Shown piece by piece: positions 18,246-27,339 of a stretch of DNA of 27,500 nucleotides. The stretch spans positions 918,665 to 946,164 of the forward strand of contig CAUYUJ010000891.1 in NCBI GenBank assembly GCA_963575745.1. The letters run 5' to 3'. How positions within the stretch are numbered: position 1 is the first letter of the stretch; the number at the start of each line of letters is the position of its first letter. The notes beneath the pieces are model-generated. The model was not told the DNA's origin and did no database searches. It saw only the letters and a program-made list of their open reading frames with translations. A program made the translations under genes and the position numbers. The stretch comes from Prorocentrum cordatum (lineage: Eukaryota > Sar > Dinophyceae > Prorocentrales > Prorocentraceae).

Positions 18246-18359
18246 ATGTCCGCGCGGATTTCTTGTATCTCTGCGCTGGACCCCCCTCCCTGGCGCGCGG
18301 AGCGCGCCAGAGGCGCCGCCAGGGCCCCCGAGCGCATATCCAAGAAATCCGCGCGGAGC
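18246..18359 (+). repeat. Foldback element C, copy 2
   Basis: Left arm GTCCGCGCGGATTTCTTG (18248-) and right arm CAAGAAATCCGCGCGGAGC (18341-) are near-perfect inverted repeats; the arms extend through TCTGCGCT / AGCGCATA. The centre contains CTGGCGCGC-GGA-GCGCGCCAG (18290-18310), identical to the reverse complement of the core of copy 1 at 11580-11600. The flanking 3' side (GTTTATACGTATGCATTTGTTT) also resembles that of copy 1. The two copies lie in opposite orientation. Confidence 0.75.
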
Positions 18360-18667
18360 TTCGGAAGTTTATACGTATGCATTTGTTTTTGCTTCCTCTA
18401 TCAAGAAACGAAGAGGTGTAAACAATAACTTCGGGCCCAGAGTCGGAGATCTGAGCAATTCGGGGGCAGCGTCCCTGTGCGTTGCCTTCCTAGCCAGCGC
18501 GCGCGCCTCGCCAGGGTCACGGAGGCCCACCGCGCTTGCCTTGCGCAGGATGCCGGGCGCGGACGCCTACAGGCCCCCGCCCAGGCCCGTTCTTCCGGGC
18601 CAGAAGTTCCGCCCGCCGCCGCCGATGCCTAGACATCCAACGTAGTGAAGCAAAAGCGCGAAGAGGT

Positions 18668-18740
18668 TTTTGTTCGCCCATTTCGGCTTCGCGGGCCCTC
18701 GCCGGGCCCCAGGACAGTCAAGAAACTACCCGGTATCAAG
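18668..18740 (+). repeat. Dispersed repeat B, single arm
   Basis: Contains TTTCGGC, GGGCCCTCGCCGGGCC and CAGGACAGTCAAGAAAC in the order seen in the right arm of 13560-13804 read in reverse. Confidence 0.55.
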
Positions 18741-18779
18741 AACTGTTGGGCGGGTGGTAATGGGTGGTGACCCAAATAC

Positions 18780-18930
18780 AGTGCCGTTTTTAATGCATGC
18801 TCCGCGTGCGGATCATGTGTTAAAAATGCATGGATTTAGTACTTGCAACAACGATGCGTTCGTGCATATATTTATTCTTAAATTAATCATGTATCAAAAA
18901 TCGCATATTTTAGAAAATCCTATGTATTAA
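18780..18930. other. AT-rich island
   Basis: A block of about 150 bp that is strikingly AT-rich in a GC-rich setting, with TTTTTAATGCATG and TTAAAAATGCATG words that are partly inverted relative to each other. Its function is unknown; it may be a remnant of an AT-rich element. Confidence 0.5.
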
Positions 18931-18970
18931 AACCTGCCCTGTAGGGGGACGAGAAGACGGTCCTAAAGGA

Positions 18971-19025
18971 GCACTTTTAGGGCCCCTTGTGGAGCCAGCA
19001 GGTGCCCTCGAGGGGCCCTAAGGTG
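18971..19025 (+). repeat. Imperfect hairpin
   Basis: GCACTTTTAGGGCCCCTT (18971-18988) pairs with GAGGGGCCCTAAGGTGC (19009-19025) across a ~20-bp loop. No terminator or RNA gene is implied. Confidence 0.5.
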
Positions 19026-20149
19026 CCCCTTTCGGGTCGTGTTCTGCATCCCCCGTGTGTGCCATCCCCCATCATTATCGGGCCGGGCGAAAGGGGGGGA
19101 TTGGGAAAGGGGGGGGTACGAAATCTGCTGCATGCAGTTGGTTTCGGCCTCACCGAGGGGGCCATTCCTCGATGCATGGCCGCCTCCGGCGCCGGGAGGC
19201 GCCGGGAAAGTCAGCTACGCGAGCTGATTCTCAAACCCCCCCTTGCTATCCCCCCCTGTTCGCCCGACCCGACATTACCATCCGCCCGAAATTGGCCCTG
19301 GGGACCGGGTCGGGAGTTCTAGGGATCCCGCAGTGCAAAATTCAAGACAGTGGATCTCTCTGGGAACGACGCCGCCCGGAACGATGGCCATGCATTCGGA
19401 AAGGGCGGGGTCGAACACCAGCAACAGGTCCCTGAGACCCGGGCGTTGCAGCTCTGTCGCAGCGAGCCCCTTTCGCCCTGTTTGGGGCCTTGGGGCCCTG
19501 GCGGATCGATCCGGCTCGACATCGCGGGAGCCTGGGGTTTGAGGCTCCAGTCGCGATTTTTGGTGATGTATAGTGCTCTTCTTTCCGCGGCGTCGGACCG
19601 CAGGGTCGTCGGCGCCGCCGCCAGCGTGGTCCATTTGAGACAAAAAGTCGCTGGCCCGACAGCGGCCGCTATCGATGTTGGACAGCACCCTTTCGGGCGT
19701 GCTGAGCCGACGCCACTGCCGCCTCTTTGCGGCCCCGCAGTGGACGAGTGAAAGCATCGGACCCCTGGGTCCGGAGATCGAAGGGTTGATTTTCAAAACG
19801 CACGGCGTTTTTTTACACTGATTTCGATATCTGGAGGCTTCTTGTGTCCGGCCCTCGGCGGTCGGGGCCATCACAGCGGATCGCGGGATGGAAGTCTACC
19901 CTGGGGGGAGCGGTTGGGAGCTCTGCGGCCGCGGATGGAAATAAAAATGGATCGTGGGATGGTTGGGACGTCGTGTCTTTTTACATGCGCGGGACCGGCC
20001 TTTTTGCCGGGGGGGGCGGTCTTTCGCTCTAGAGGCCGCTTTGGTGACCGATAGCCCCCCAGAAGCCCGGTAGGCGGGCCCCTGGAAGTGAGGCCGCCGG
20101 CGTTGAAGAAATTAGACGACGTCGGCAGACTGGGTCGCCACCTCCGACG
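19026..20149. other. No gene seen
   Basis: Overlapping frames on both strands (for example 19275-19874 minus, 199 codons) lack recognisable motifs and look like GC-driven open frames. Part of 19285-19355 resembles 13640-13695 (downstream part of repeat B). Confidence 0.4.
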
Positions 20150-20333
20150 TCGGTTGCCGCCGCCGTCGTCCCCGCCGCCAGCGCTGTCGTCGTCGCCGCC
20201 GCCCTCGCCGTTGTCGTCGCCGCTGCCGCCCTCGCCGTGCTGTCGTTGTCATCGGCGTCGACTTCGCCGCCGCCCTCGTCGCCGACGCCCTCGTTGCCGC
20301 CGCCGCCGCCGTCGTCGTTGCCCTCGTCGTCGC

Positions 20334-20386
<53 letters not shown>

Positions 20387-20440
20387 GCGTCGGCGTCGTC
20401 GGCGGCGGCGGCGGCGGCTGCGGGCGCCTGGGCGCCGTGA
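20150..20440 (+). repeat. (CGC/GTC)n microsatellite
   Basis: Imperfect GCCGCC/GTCGTC triplets turning into GGCGGC at the end. Predicted poly-Arg, poly-Ser and poly-Pro frames are not considered genes. Confidence 0.9.
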
Positions 20441-20492
20441 GGGAAAGTGTCCTGAGGGCAACGGCGCCCGAGTTTTGTTCGCCATGTTCGGG

Positions 20493-20619
20493 CTCTCGGG
20501 ACCCTCCGTGGGCCCCGGGACTGTCAGAAAACGGTTGTCAGGACCCTCCATGGGCCCCAGGGCTGTCAGAAAACGGCTCTCGGGACCCTCAGTGTGCCCC
20601 GGGACTTGTGAGAAAACGG
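20493..20619 (+). repeat. Tandem repeat, 3 x 42 bp (repeat B signature)
   Basis: Units at 20493-20534, 20535-20576 and 20577-20619 each read (T/C)CGGGACCCTC..TG.GCCCC.GG.CTGTCAGAAAACGG with a few differences. The signature matches the conserved block of dispersed repeat B, so this is a locally amplified piece of that family. Confidence 0.85.
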
Positions 20620-20652
20620 CTCAGCCGGGGCTCAAGAGACGGGGGTGAGGTG

Positions 20653-20782
20653 AATGCAAATGGGGTCAGCCAGAGCGCCTGCCTGATCTTGCAGGATCTT
20701 GCAAAGAGCAAGGGGTGCTGACCCAGGCTTGGGTGCAGGATCCTGCAGGATCATGCAGAGCCTGATTGACCCGGGTTTGCAC
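20653..20782. repeat. Foldback (imperfect inverted repeat, arms about 50 bp)
   Basis: The left arm (about 20653-20702: AATGCAAATGGGGTCAG ... GATCTTGCAGGATCTTGC) aligns with the reverse complement of 20734-20782 (GTGCAAACCCGGGTCAATCAG ... GATCCTGCAGGATCCTGC). The loop is about 30 bp. Confidence 0.6.
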
Positions 20783-21743
20783 TGAAGTGGGTCAGTGAAT
20801 CCCCGACTCAGGACAAAAAACAACTCGTCCTGGGGGAAGGCGCCAAGGTCCAGGACCTGTCTCCTTCAGGACCCGTTTCCCCAATGCCACTTCTTCCCTT
20901 TGATCGGTACGATCGAATTTTGGTACGTACGGACAGAGTGGGCACGAAGGCCGACAACAGTTCCGGTTCCTTTTGAGCAGGACTCAGGATCGGTGTCCCC
21001 GCGGATGTTCTCCGTTTGAGACAGACGGGCAGTTGCCCAACAGTGGCTGCTGCCGGTTTTGGACAACATGTGTTGTGGGCCATTGCTCACATGCTGTTCG
21101 TGCCCATTTCGGGCGTCCAAACGTGGCTTGGCGAGACGTAAGACTCGAGTTTGCCAGAGCTCGGATGTGCCGACGTTTTTTGACGGGCCCGTCTTGGATT
21201 CCGACGGTTATTTTTTTTGTCCGTGGGATGTTTGCAGCGAGAGCTCGCGTCAAATTTCAGATTGGGTCTCGTAATTTTCTTGATGGCCCCGTCAGGCCGA
21301 TTCGAGTCCCCCGAACCCGAGTCTTACGCCCCCACGACTGACACCCGACGATGTGACTCCCTAGTAGCGTTTCGCTAGAGGTTCTTGTTGTGTAAAATGG
21401 ACCACGGAGGAGTCCCACAGGGGCGGACGGAGAGCCCAAGATCGCCGCCTTGGATCGTTTGGCCCTTCAGCCGTTTCCGGTGAGACTTCCGCACAATTCA
21501 TTATGGAAGCGTGCTCTCGCCTCCATGCTGGCTACATGTGTGGTCTGGACGGCCAAGATCTCTGGTAGTCACAGATCATTACGGTGCACATTGCCGTGCT
21601 CTCACCCTTGTCTTGGTTGCATCTGTCGTAGGAGTCCCTAGGACTATGTTGGAACGCACGCGCTCACTAATCGACTTCCAACTCCTCGGCCCGCCTCTTC
21701 ACCTTTCTCGCTGCTAGGGTGCGTTGCTGGAGCAATTTCTTTC
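20783..21743. other. No gene; possible small inverted-repeat element at 21134-21331
   Basis: GTAAGACTCGAGTTTG near 21138 and its inverted relative GAACCCGAGTCTTAC near 21313 could be termini of a ~200-bp element, with similarity fading inward after about 35 bp. The open frame at 20973-21341 spans it and has no recognisable motif. Confidence 0.4.
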
Positions 21744-21763
21744 AATCCGCGGCGTCAGAATTC
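21744..21763 (+). repeat. Target-site duplication, left copy (retrocopy)
   Basis: AATCCGCGGCGTCAGAATTC is repeated exactly at 23546-23565. It ends where the relict spliced leader begins. The two leading A's are ambiguous because the right copy follows an A-run, so the secure length is 18 bp. Confidence 0.92.
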
Positions 21764-21785
21764 TCCGTATCTATTTTGGCTCAAG
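21764..21785 (+). other. Relict dinoflagellate spliced leader
   Basis: TCCGTATCTATTTTGG followed by CTCAAG matches the canonical 22-nt leader at 20 of 22 positions (G to T at position 7 and C to T at position 9). It starts on the first base after the duplication, as expected if the full 5' end of the mRNA was copied. Confidence 0.9.
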
Positions 21786-21859
21786 CGATATGGGCGCAGT
21801 GCCCGTTCCAAGCCCGAGCCCGCGCCTCCGCGTGGCGGCAGCGTTGCTTGCAAGTAGAC

Positions 21860-23026
21860 ATGCGCCGCCATATCAGTGGCAGTGACACAGAGCCTATATC
21901 CGACGACGGGTCGACGTTCCTGCCCACCAGGGTAGGGTCGAGACAGTCGCACGAGCACTTGGTGGTGAAGTCTTTTACGGGCGTGGGGGGGATGGTGCAA
22001 TGGCTTGGGGACCGGTGGGCACATAAGCAACACATCGTGGTAACAGGCTACGACGCTGACAAGTTCTCCTCGTCCATGGTGTTTCTCGCCGTGAAGGGCA
22101 CGATCGTGTCGAACTGGGTGCTGTGGGCAGAGCAGGCGCTGTGCATGCTACTTTACTTGGTCTACGCATGCATCCACAAGCTGTTCTTCTACAAGGAAGA
22201 TGTTGCTGAGTCGCGTGACAGTTTTAAAGCTGAGGTGCGTCGTCTGTCAAGCAGCGTCTCGTACTTGGCTGCATTTCTGCTAAGCTTCTAGACCTCGCTG
22301 ACCGTTGCCAGATGGTGGCGTCTCCGCACAGACGGCATCGGCAACATCTGGGCATCATGCTCAGAATTGTGCCTGTTCATATCTGAGTTCGTAACGGACG
22401 ACGAGAAAGTGTTGACTTCAATTCGACGATACGCGCGGGCATCGCTCATCATGCGCTTCTTGGAGCGCCGTTTCCCAGGCAAGCTCGCCGAACACCTCTA
22501 CTTGCTTGTCAATCTGAACGTGCTGACCGAGGAGGAGGTTAGTAAGCTTCGCGAGTACGAGAAAAATCTCGCCGAGAGTATCTGGACGTGGGTGGCACGC
22601 ATCGTGAGGAACCTGCACCGCAAGGGTGACATCAAGAGCGACATCATGCTCAACTTCGTCCTGGAGAAGGTGGCGAAGGGGCGTGGCGGTGCCGCGCTCA
22701 TCGGAGCACAGATGGCGACTCCGATCCCACTGCCGTATGTCCACCTTCTTGGCCTTCTCGTGAAGCTCCACAACTACTGCCTGGCGCTGTGCACGGGGTA
22801 TCTACTGGCAGTGGATTCCTCCAAGTGGCCAGAGCTCACGGTGATAGCTTTCTTTGTCCCTTTCCTCTACAACTCGCTCCTTCTCATCAACGCAGAACTT
22901 GCAGACCCGTTCGACGGCGGAGTGAATGACTTCCCGATGGAGAGGTACGAGCTCGCAATGGAGAGCGACGGGCGCAGCTACTTGCAGGCTGGCCTGCACA
23001 CCCCCGAGTGGATGCACCTCTCCTGA
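21860..23026 (+). pseudogene. Bestrophin-family anion channel, retrocopy with one in-frame TAG
   Basis: Bestrophins are membrane anion (chloride/bicarbonate) channels working as oligomers. From the first in-frame ATG after the leader the frame runs 388 codons plus the terminal stop, a usual size for algal members. Visible family features: a first hydrophobic segment (WAEQALCMLLYLVYACI); YLAAFLLSF*TSLTVARWW, matching the family pattern (GFY.. L.V.RWW) after TM2; SIRRYARASLIMRFLERRFP; a cytosolic helix region (LTEEEVSKLREYEKN); IPLPYVHLLGLLVKLHNYCLA (a later membrane segment); and LINAELADPFDGGVNDFP, the counterpart of the conserved NPFG.D..DFE calcium-clasp region. A TAG at 22289-22291 falls at the conserved Tyr position and truncates the product to 143 residues. 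Without readthrough, editing or another start it is non-functional. An out-of-frame upstream ATG at 21790 opens a short frame overlapping the start. Confidence 0.88.
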
Positions 23027-23211
23027 GGGTGGCGAGGCTGGCTGGACGCAGCGTCCTTCGACTGCGAGCGAGGGGGGAAGTGAGAAGAAGAAAGCGTCCG
23101 TGTCCTCGGGGAAGGCTGAGAACATTTCTCAGAAGGCCTCGGGTAATCAATCGCATCTAGTTTAAATTCGAAGTAATTCCAAATACGGTGTCCGTACGCG
23201 CATGCCTAATA

Positions 23212-23385
23212 CAGCGGGCGACGGAGACAGTTGAGTACGAGTGCTGATGTTGCTCCTGCCTGGCTGCGATGGGTCGCACCATGCACGGAGGCATCCGAAC
23301 GTGGGTCCGATGTTGTTCTTGTCCGTCTCGTGTGGAGCACAGCCGGCGACGAAGACAGCTGAATGCGGGTGTTGGTGTTCGTCCT
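23212..23385 (+). repeat. Direct repeat in the bestrophin 3' UTR
   Basis: CAGCGGGCGACGGAGACAG ... GTGCTGATGTTG (23212-23257) is repeated as CAGCCGGCGACGAAGACAG ... GTGTTGGTGTTC (23340-23385), roughly 75% identical. It lies downstream of the stop codon and presumably was present in the source mRNA. Confidence 0.6.
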
Positions 23386-23527
23386 CTGGACGCGGTCGAC
23401 ATCGCAGTTTTGGCAGTTGGGGACTCGGGCCGTCTCCTCCGCCTCCTCCTAGAAGCACTGCGTGCTTAGCGCGTTGGGCTAAAGGACCTACCGGTCGGTT
23501 CATTGCGAGAGACACGTGCCCGATTAT

Positions 23528-23547
23528 AAAAATAATTTAAAAAAAAA
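23528..23547 (+). other. Degenerate poly(A) tail of retrocopy
   Basis: AAAAATAATTTAAAAAAAAA directly precedes the right target-site duplication. The TAATTT interruption may be mutation of an original poly(A). Confidence 0.85.
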
Positions 23548-23565
23548 TCCGCGGCGTCAGAATTC
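23546..23565 (+). repeat. Target-site duplication, right copy (retrocopy)
   Basis: Exact match to 21744-21763, immediately after the A-rich tail. Confidence 0.92.
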
Positions 23566-23786
23566 CCAACCTCTTCCCCAGAGGCAGTTCTGTTATTCGG
23601 GATCCGTTTTTGATTGTCCCAGGGCTTGAGGGGCCGAACTGGAGGAAAAACGTCCAGATCGAAAAACACACCGAGTCTGAGATCTGGCTCTTTCGGGAAG
23701 CACCAGGCCCAGACCTCGTGCCGCCGTGATCCGCAGTGCAATTAAACAAGCATGATCATGGCGAAGGGCCCAGCGGTGGCTGCAGT
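23566..23786. other. Pre-insertion flank, no gene seen
   Basis: Sequence downstream of the retrocopy. GGGGCCGAACTGGAGGAAAAACG ... GATCGAAAAACACACC at about 23630-23681 resembles 17840-17877, so another dispersed repeat is likely. Confidence 0.4.
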
Positions 23787-24040
23787 GTTTGGTGGAGCTC
23801 CAGATGGGGCCACGAAACGTGTGATGGGGTGTGCCGTATCGGGGGCGGGGCCGCCGTGCGGACCCTGCCGCCGGGGCCCTTCGGCGGAGCTTCCCCCGAA
23901 GGGCCACGACGCGTGCGAGGCGCGTGCCGCCTTTGAGGGCGGGGCGGCCGTGCGCGCGGCGCGCGGGGCCGCCCGGCGGACCCTGCCGCTGGGGCACTCG
24001 GTGGAGCTCCCCCTGGGGCCACGACGCGTGCGAGGGGTGG
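23787..24040 (+). repeat. GC-rich tandem repeat, about three units
   Basis: G(T/C)GGAGCT(C/T)C...GGGGCCACGA(A/C)(A/G)CGTG recurs at 23792, 23884 and 24001. The second and third copies are preceded by CGGACCCTGCCGC(C/T)GGGGC (about 23859 and 23975). Spacings are 92 and 117 bp. Open frames on both strands across it reflect the repeat. Confidence 0.7.
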
Positions 24041-24610
24041 ATGGTTGGAGATACATCCAAGGGGCAGCACAAAACAGAAACCGTGCAGGTTCGAACATCT
24101 GCGCAGGCGTCGCGGATTTGCCCTCCCTGGCGGCGCTGGCGGCCCCCCTTGGCAGCGGCAGGACGCGAGCGAGGAGGAGACGGACTGTTACGCTCGTTCC
24201 CATATTCGCATCGGCTCCATTCGAGTCGACTTGTGGTCTCCATCTACAGCACAATGAGCGCGTATTCCATGCTCCATCGGGCTTGCCATCATTTTCATCT
24301 GTGTATGGTTGCCTGCATGTCACCTGCTGCGCTCACTGACAGCTAGGTCTCCGTTGCCAGAGCCCGACGAGCATAAAAAGGAGGAGGTCGGAGGACGCGC
24401 GCCTATCAGACAGAGAATCGCAACGATGAACCCCTGGCAGCTTTTATAATTATAAGCTGTCCGTAAGGGCTTCGCCCCCTGCCGCCGGCCCCCTCTCTAT
24501 CATAATGGTATATATCAGAGTCGCGTCGGTGCGACTCGGCGCTGCCTTGGCGCATCTGGGAACATCATGCGGGGGCGGATAGGAATCATCAGCGCATATT
24601 GAAACGTTGG
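24041..24610. other. No gene; small palindromes
   Basis: CAGCTTTTATAATTATAAGCTG (24438-24459) is a near-palindrome. GAGTCGC / GCGACTC (about 24521-24540) is a 7-bp stem. No protein or RNA gene is recognised. Confidence 0.4.
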
Positions 24611-24617
24611 TGTTATC

Positions 24618-26770
24618 GAAGACGCCTACGGCGAATCACCGCCGCCACCTGAAGTTTTGGAAGCGCCTTCGTTTCCGAAAGTTGGGTTTGAGCTTGGCCA
24701 AGCTATCGGGCCACGCCTTCCCCCAGTGGGTTTCGAAAGCCTTCGGGGAACATGGAGTCGGGCGAACTATCGGACCAGGTGGTTTCCGAGCTTTCGGGCT
24801 TTCCTGGAGGACGTCTTGAAGGGTTCTTGGGCCGTCTTGGAGGCCTCTTGCGGGCCTTTTGGGCAGTCTATGGCCATCTTGACGCCATCTGGGGCCATCT
24901 TGGGTGCATCTTGGGGCCATCTCCGCTGTCTTGGAGGCCTGCTTGGCCGTCTTGGAGGCCATCTTGGCCGTCTTGGAGCCCATCTTCGGCGTCTTCGGGC
25001 CCATCTTGGGCCGTCTTGGGCTCTTCTTGGGGCCCTCTTGGGGGCCTCTTGGGCTGTCATGTGGCCATCTTGGAGGCCTCTTGGGCGCTCTTGGGACGAT
25101 GTTTCGGGCCTCTTGGGCCGTCTGGGGCCGTCGGAGAGCTGATAAGAAAAACATGCCCAAATCCTTCAAACACCTAAGGGACATCAATGATTTTTGCCCT
25201 TTCGGGCCTTCCTGGAGGACGTCTTGGAGGCCTCTTGGGGGCCTCTTGGCCAGTCTAAGGCCATCTTGGAGTCATCTTGGGTCGTCTTGGAGGCTTCTTG
25301 GACGAACTTGAAGACATCTTAGACTCTCTCGGGCCGTCTTGGAAGCCACCTTGGACCATCTTTGGCGTCTTGGAGGCCATCTTGGGCCATCTTGCAGGCC
25401 ACCTTGGGCCAACGTGACCATCTTAAAGGCCATATTGAGCCGTATTGGAGAATTTGTTGTGGACGTTGGGGTGGTTTATTCTGCCTTGCGCGGCCTTCCG
25501 GGTGGCCGACGGGACGGGCCGAAGCCCCAGGGAGTTTTACCAAAAGAGCCAAAATCGAAAGGATCTTGCACGCCGGGCGCCCCTGTGGCAAGCCAACAGG
25601 GGGTGGCGGGTCGAAGACGCCTACGGCGAATCACCACCGCCCCCTGCCTTTGTGGGAGCGCCCATGTAGCCGACAGTTGGGCTAGATCTTGGACCCAGCT
25701 GTGCTGGGAGCGCCCAAGCTATGTAGCCGACAGCTGGGCTGCCTTTGTGGGAGCGCCCAAGCTATCGGACCATGTGTTTCCCGAGCCGATTTGGAAAGCC
25801 TTCGGGGAACACGTGGGGGAGGAAGAGGAAGAGGAGGAGGAGGAAAAGGGAGAAGGGGGAGGATGTCTCTTCGGAGCCTCTTGAGGCACTCTTGGGCTCG
25901 ATTGGGGCCATCTTAGCCGTCTTTGAGGCCATCTTGGCTGTCTTGGAGGCATATTGGAGGCCATCCTGGGCCATCTTGGCCGTCTTGGGACCATATTGGG
26001 CCATCTTGGGGCGGAACAGGCATTGACTTGTGCAGTTTCCGCGTGGCCGGCGGGACGGGCTGGAGCCCCAGGGGGAGTTCTTTTGGAAAAAAAACCAAAA
26101 CCAAAACCGAGAGGGTCTAGCACGCCAGTCACCCCTGCGATGAATCGACAGGGGCGGCGGATCCGAGTGGCCTTCGGCCCATCCCGCCACCGTGCCTGGG
26201 TCGTGGGTCTGACGCCTTTTGTATATGTGTTGGGGTGTCGTGGGGAGCCTTTCGGGAGCCTCTCGGGAGCCTCTTCAAGTCGGTTTGGACGCCTCTTGGG
26301 AGCCTCTTTGGGCATCGTGGGGTATCTTTTGTTGGGCCGCTTGGAGGCCTCTTGGGCGCGTCTTAGGCGCCTCTTGGGGCCTCTCTGGGCCTCTTGACGG
26401 CCTCTTAGGGCCTCCTGGGGGCTTCTCGGGGCACAACATATCGAATGTTCGGTTCGTGGTCCCATGCTTGGGCCCCTCTTGGGGCCGCCTTGGGGCCCTC
26501 TTGGGCCGTCTTGAGCGCTTCTTGGGCCTTCTTGGAGCCCTCTTGGGCCGTCTTGGGGCCCTCTTGGAGGCGTCTTGGGTTGGTCTTGGGAACTTCTTGA
26601 GCCATCTTGGAGCGTCGGAAAGCAGAACGTGCCAGAAGGCCAACATCCTTCAAAAATCTTCGTCACGAGCTTAGCCTCTTGGGACTCTGTCGGGAGGCCT
26701 TTTGGAACGCTAGAGGCCTCTTTGGGCACTCTTGGGCCGTCTTGGAAACATCTTCGGGCGCCTTGGAACA
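24618..26770 (+). repeat. Higher-order array of CTTGG-word repeats
   Basis: Each large unit contains, in order, TCGAAGACGCCTACGGCGAATCACC (24618 and 25611), AAGCTATCGG(G/A)CCA ... AAAGCCTTCGGGGAACA (24700s and 25760s), a long run of GGCC(A/G)TCTTGG / GGCCTCTTGG words, and a block GGCCG(A/G)CGGGACGGGC ... AGCCCCAGGG (25500s and 26045s). The word arrays (24800-25130, 25200-25420, 25870-26010, 26230-26610) keep spacings that are multiples of 3, often 15 or 21 bp. CATCCTTCAAA(A/C)A(T/C)C-type tails recur at about 25155 and 26650. Both strands are open for long stretches (Gly/Leu-rich on plus, Pro/Lys/Arg-rich on minus). No gene is claimed. Confidence 0.75.
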
Positions 26771-26777
26771 CTGACGG

Positions 26778-26937
26778 CCTCAGTAATGCGAATATGGTGC
26801 AATTTCCTATAGTTTATGATTTCGGAGACGCGAATTTTGTGTAATTTACGAGGGTGTGTTGCCTCGGTGACGCAACAATTGCATGATTTACAAAAAGTGT
26901 GTGGCCTCGGGGACGCGAACATTGTATATTCAGGAGG
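26778..26937 (+). repeat. Tandem repeat, ~42-43 bp, four diverged units
   Basis: Units start with (C/T)CTC(A/G)G..(G/A)ACGCGAA-like sequence at 26778, 26820, 26862 and 26905 and are unusually AT-rich for the region. The last unit is partial. Confidence 0.7.
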
Positions 26938-26984
26938 CATACGCCATTCCGCCGACCCTCTGATAATGATGGAGAAGGAGGAAG

Positions 26985-27033
26985 AGGCTGACGCTGACGC
27001 CGACGACGGCGAAGACGACGACGACGACGACGA

Positions 27034-27069
<36 letters not shown>

Positions 27070-27121
27070 GAGTGAGAAGGAGGAGGAGGAGGAGGAGGAG
27101 GAGGAGGAGGAGGAGGACGAT
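26985..27121 (+). repeat. (GAC)n then (GAG)n microsatellite
   Basis: GAC triplets (about 27002-27065) are followed by GAG triplets (about 27078-27118). Confidence 0.95.
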
Positions 27122-27339
27122 CAGGACAACGGTCATGTTTTCGATGGTCTGGAGTCCTTGTCGAGGTCTTCCTCGTGGAGCCTCTCTGGGTCAAATGAGT
27201 CCGTCGAGGACGTCGCTGGGGCCTCCTGTGCACCAACTTGGTCGGGGCGGGTTCCTGGGGGAGAGGATGCGGGAGGGAGCCGGCTCACGACCCGAAAATT
27301 CGGCCGGGCAGGCGGATGTTTACAAACATACATGCTCAT

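Larger units (their letters stand above)
21764..23547 (+). mobile_element. Processed retrocopy of a trans-spliced bestrophin mRNA
   Basis: The insert shows the standard marks of a reverse-transcribed mRNA: an 18-20 bp target-site duplication at both ends, a relict 22-nt spliced leader at the exact 5' border, no introns, a short 5' UTR (21786-21859), one long coding frame, a ~500-base 3' UTR and an A-rich tail (about 23528-23547). The length is about 1.78 kb. Low decay (a 20/22 leader, an exact duplication, one nonsense codon) suggests a fairly recent event. Which element supplied the reverse transcriptase is not known. Confidence 0.92.

Noticed and set aside
19275-19874. 199-codon minus-strand open frame
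   Set aside because: No motif, partly within dispersed repeats, competing frames on the plus strand.
23455-23525. Possible tRNA-like fold near GGTTCATTGC
   Set aside because: No consistent acceptor stem, D-arm or T-loop consensus; it lies in the retrocopy's 3' UTR.
24636-26771. Long Pro/Lys/Arg-rich minus-strand and Gly/Leu-rich plus-strand frames
   Set aside because: They follow the CTTGG-word array; both strands are open and units diverge without preserving a protein motif.
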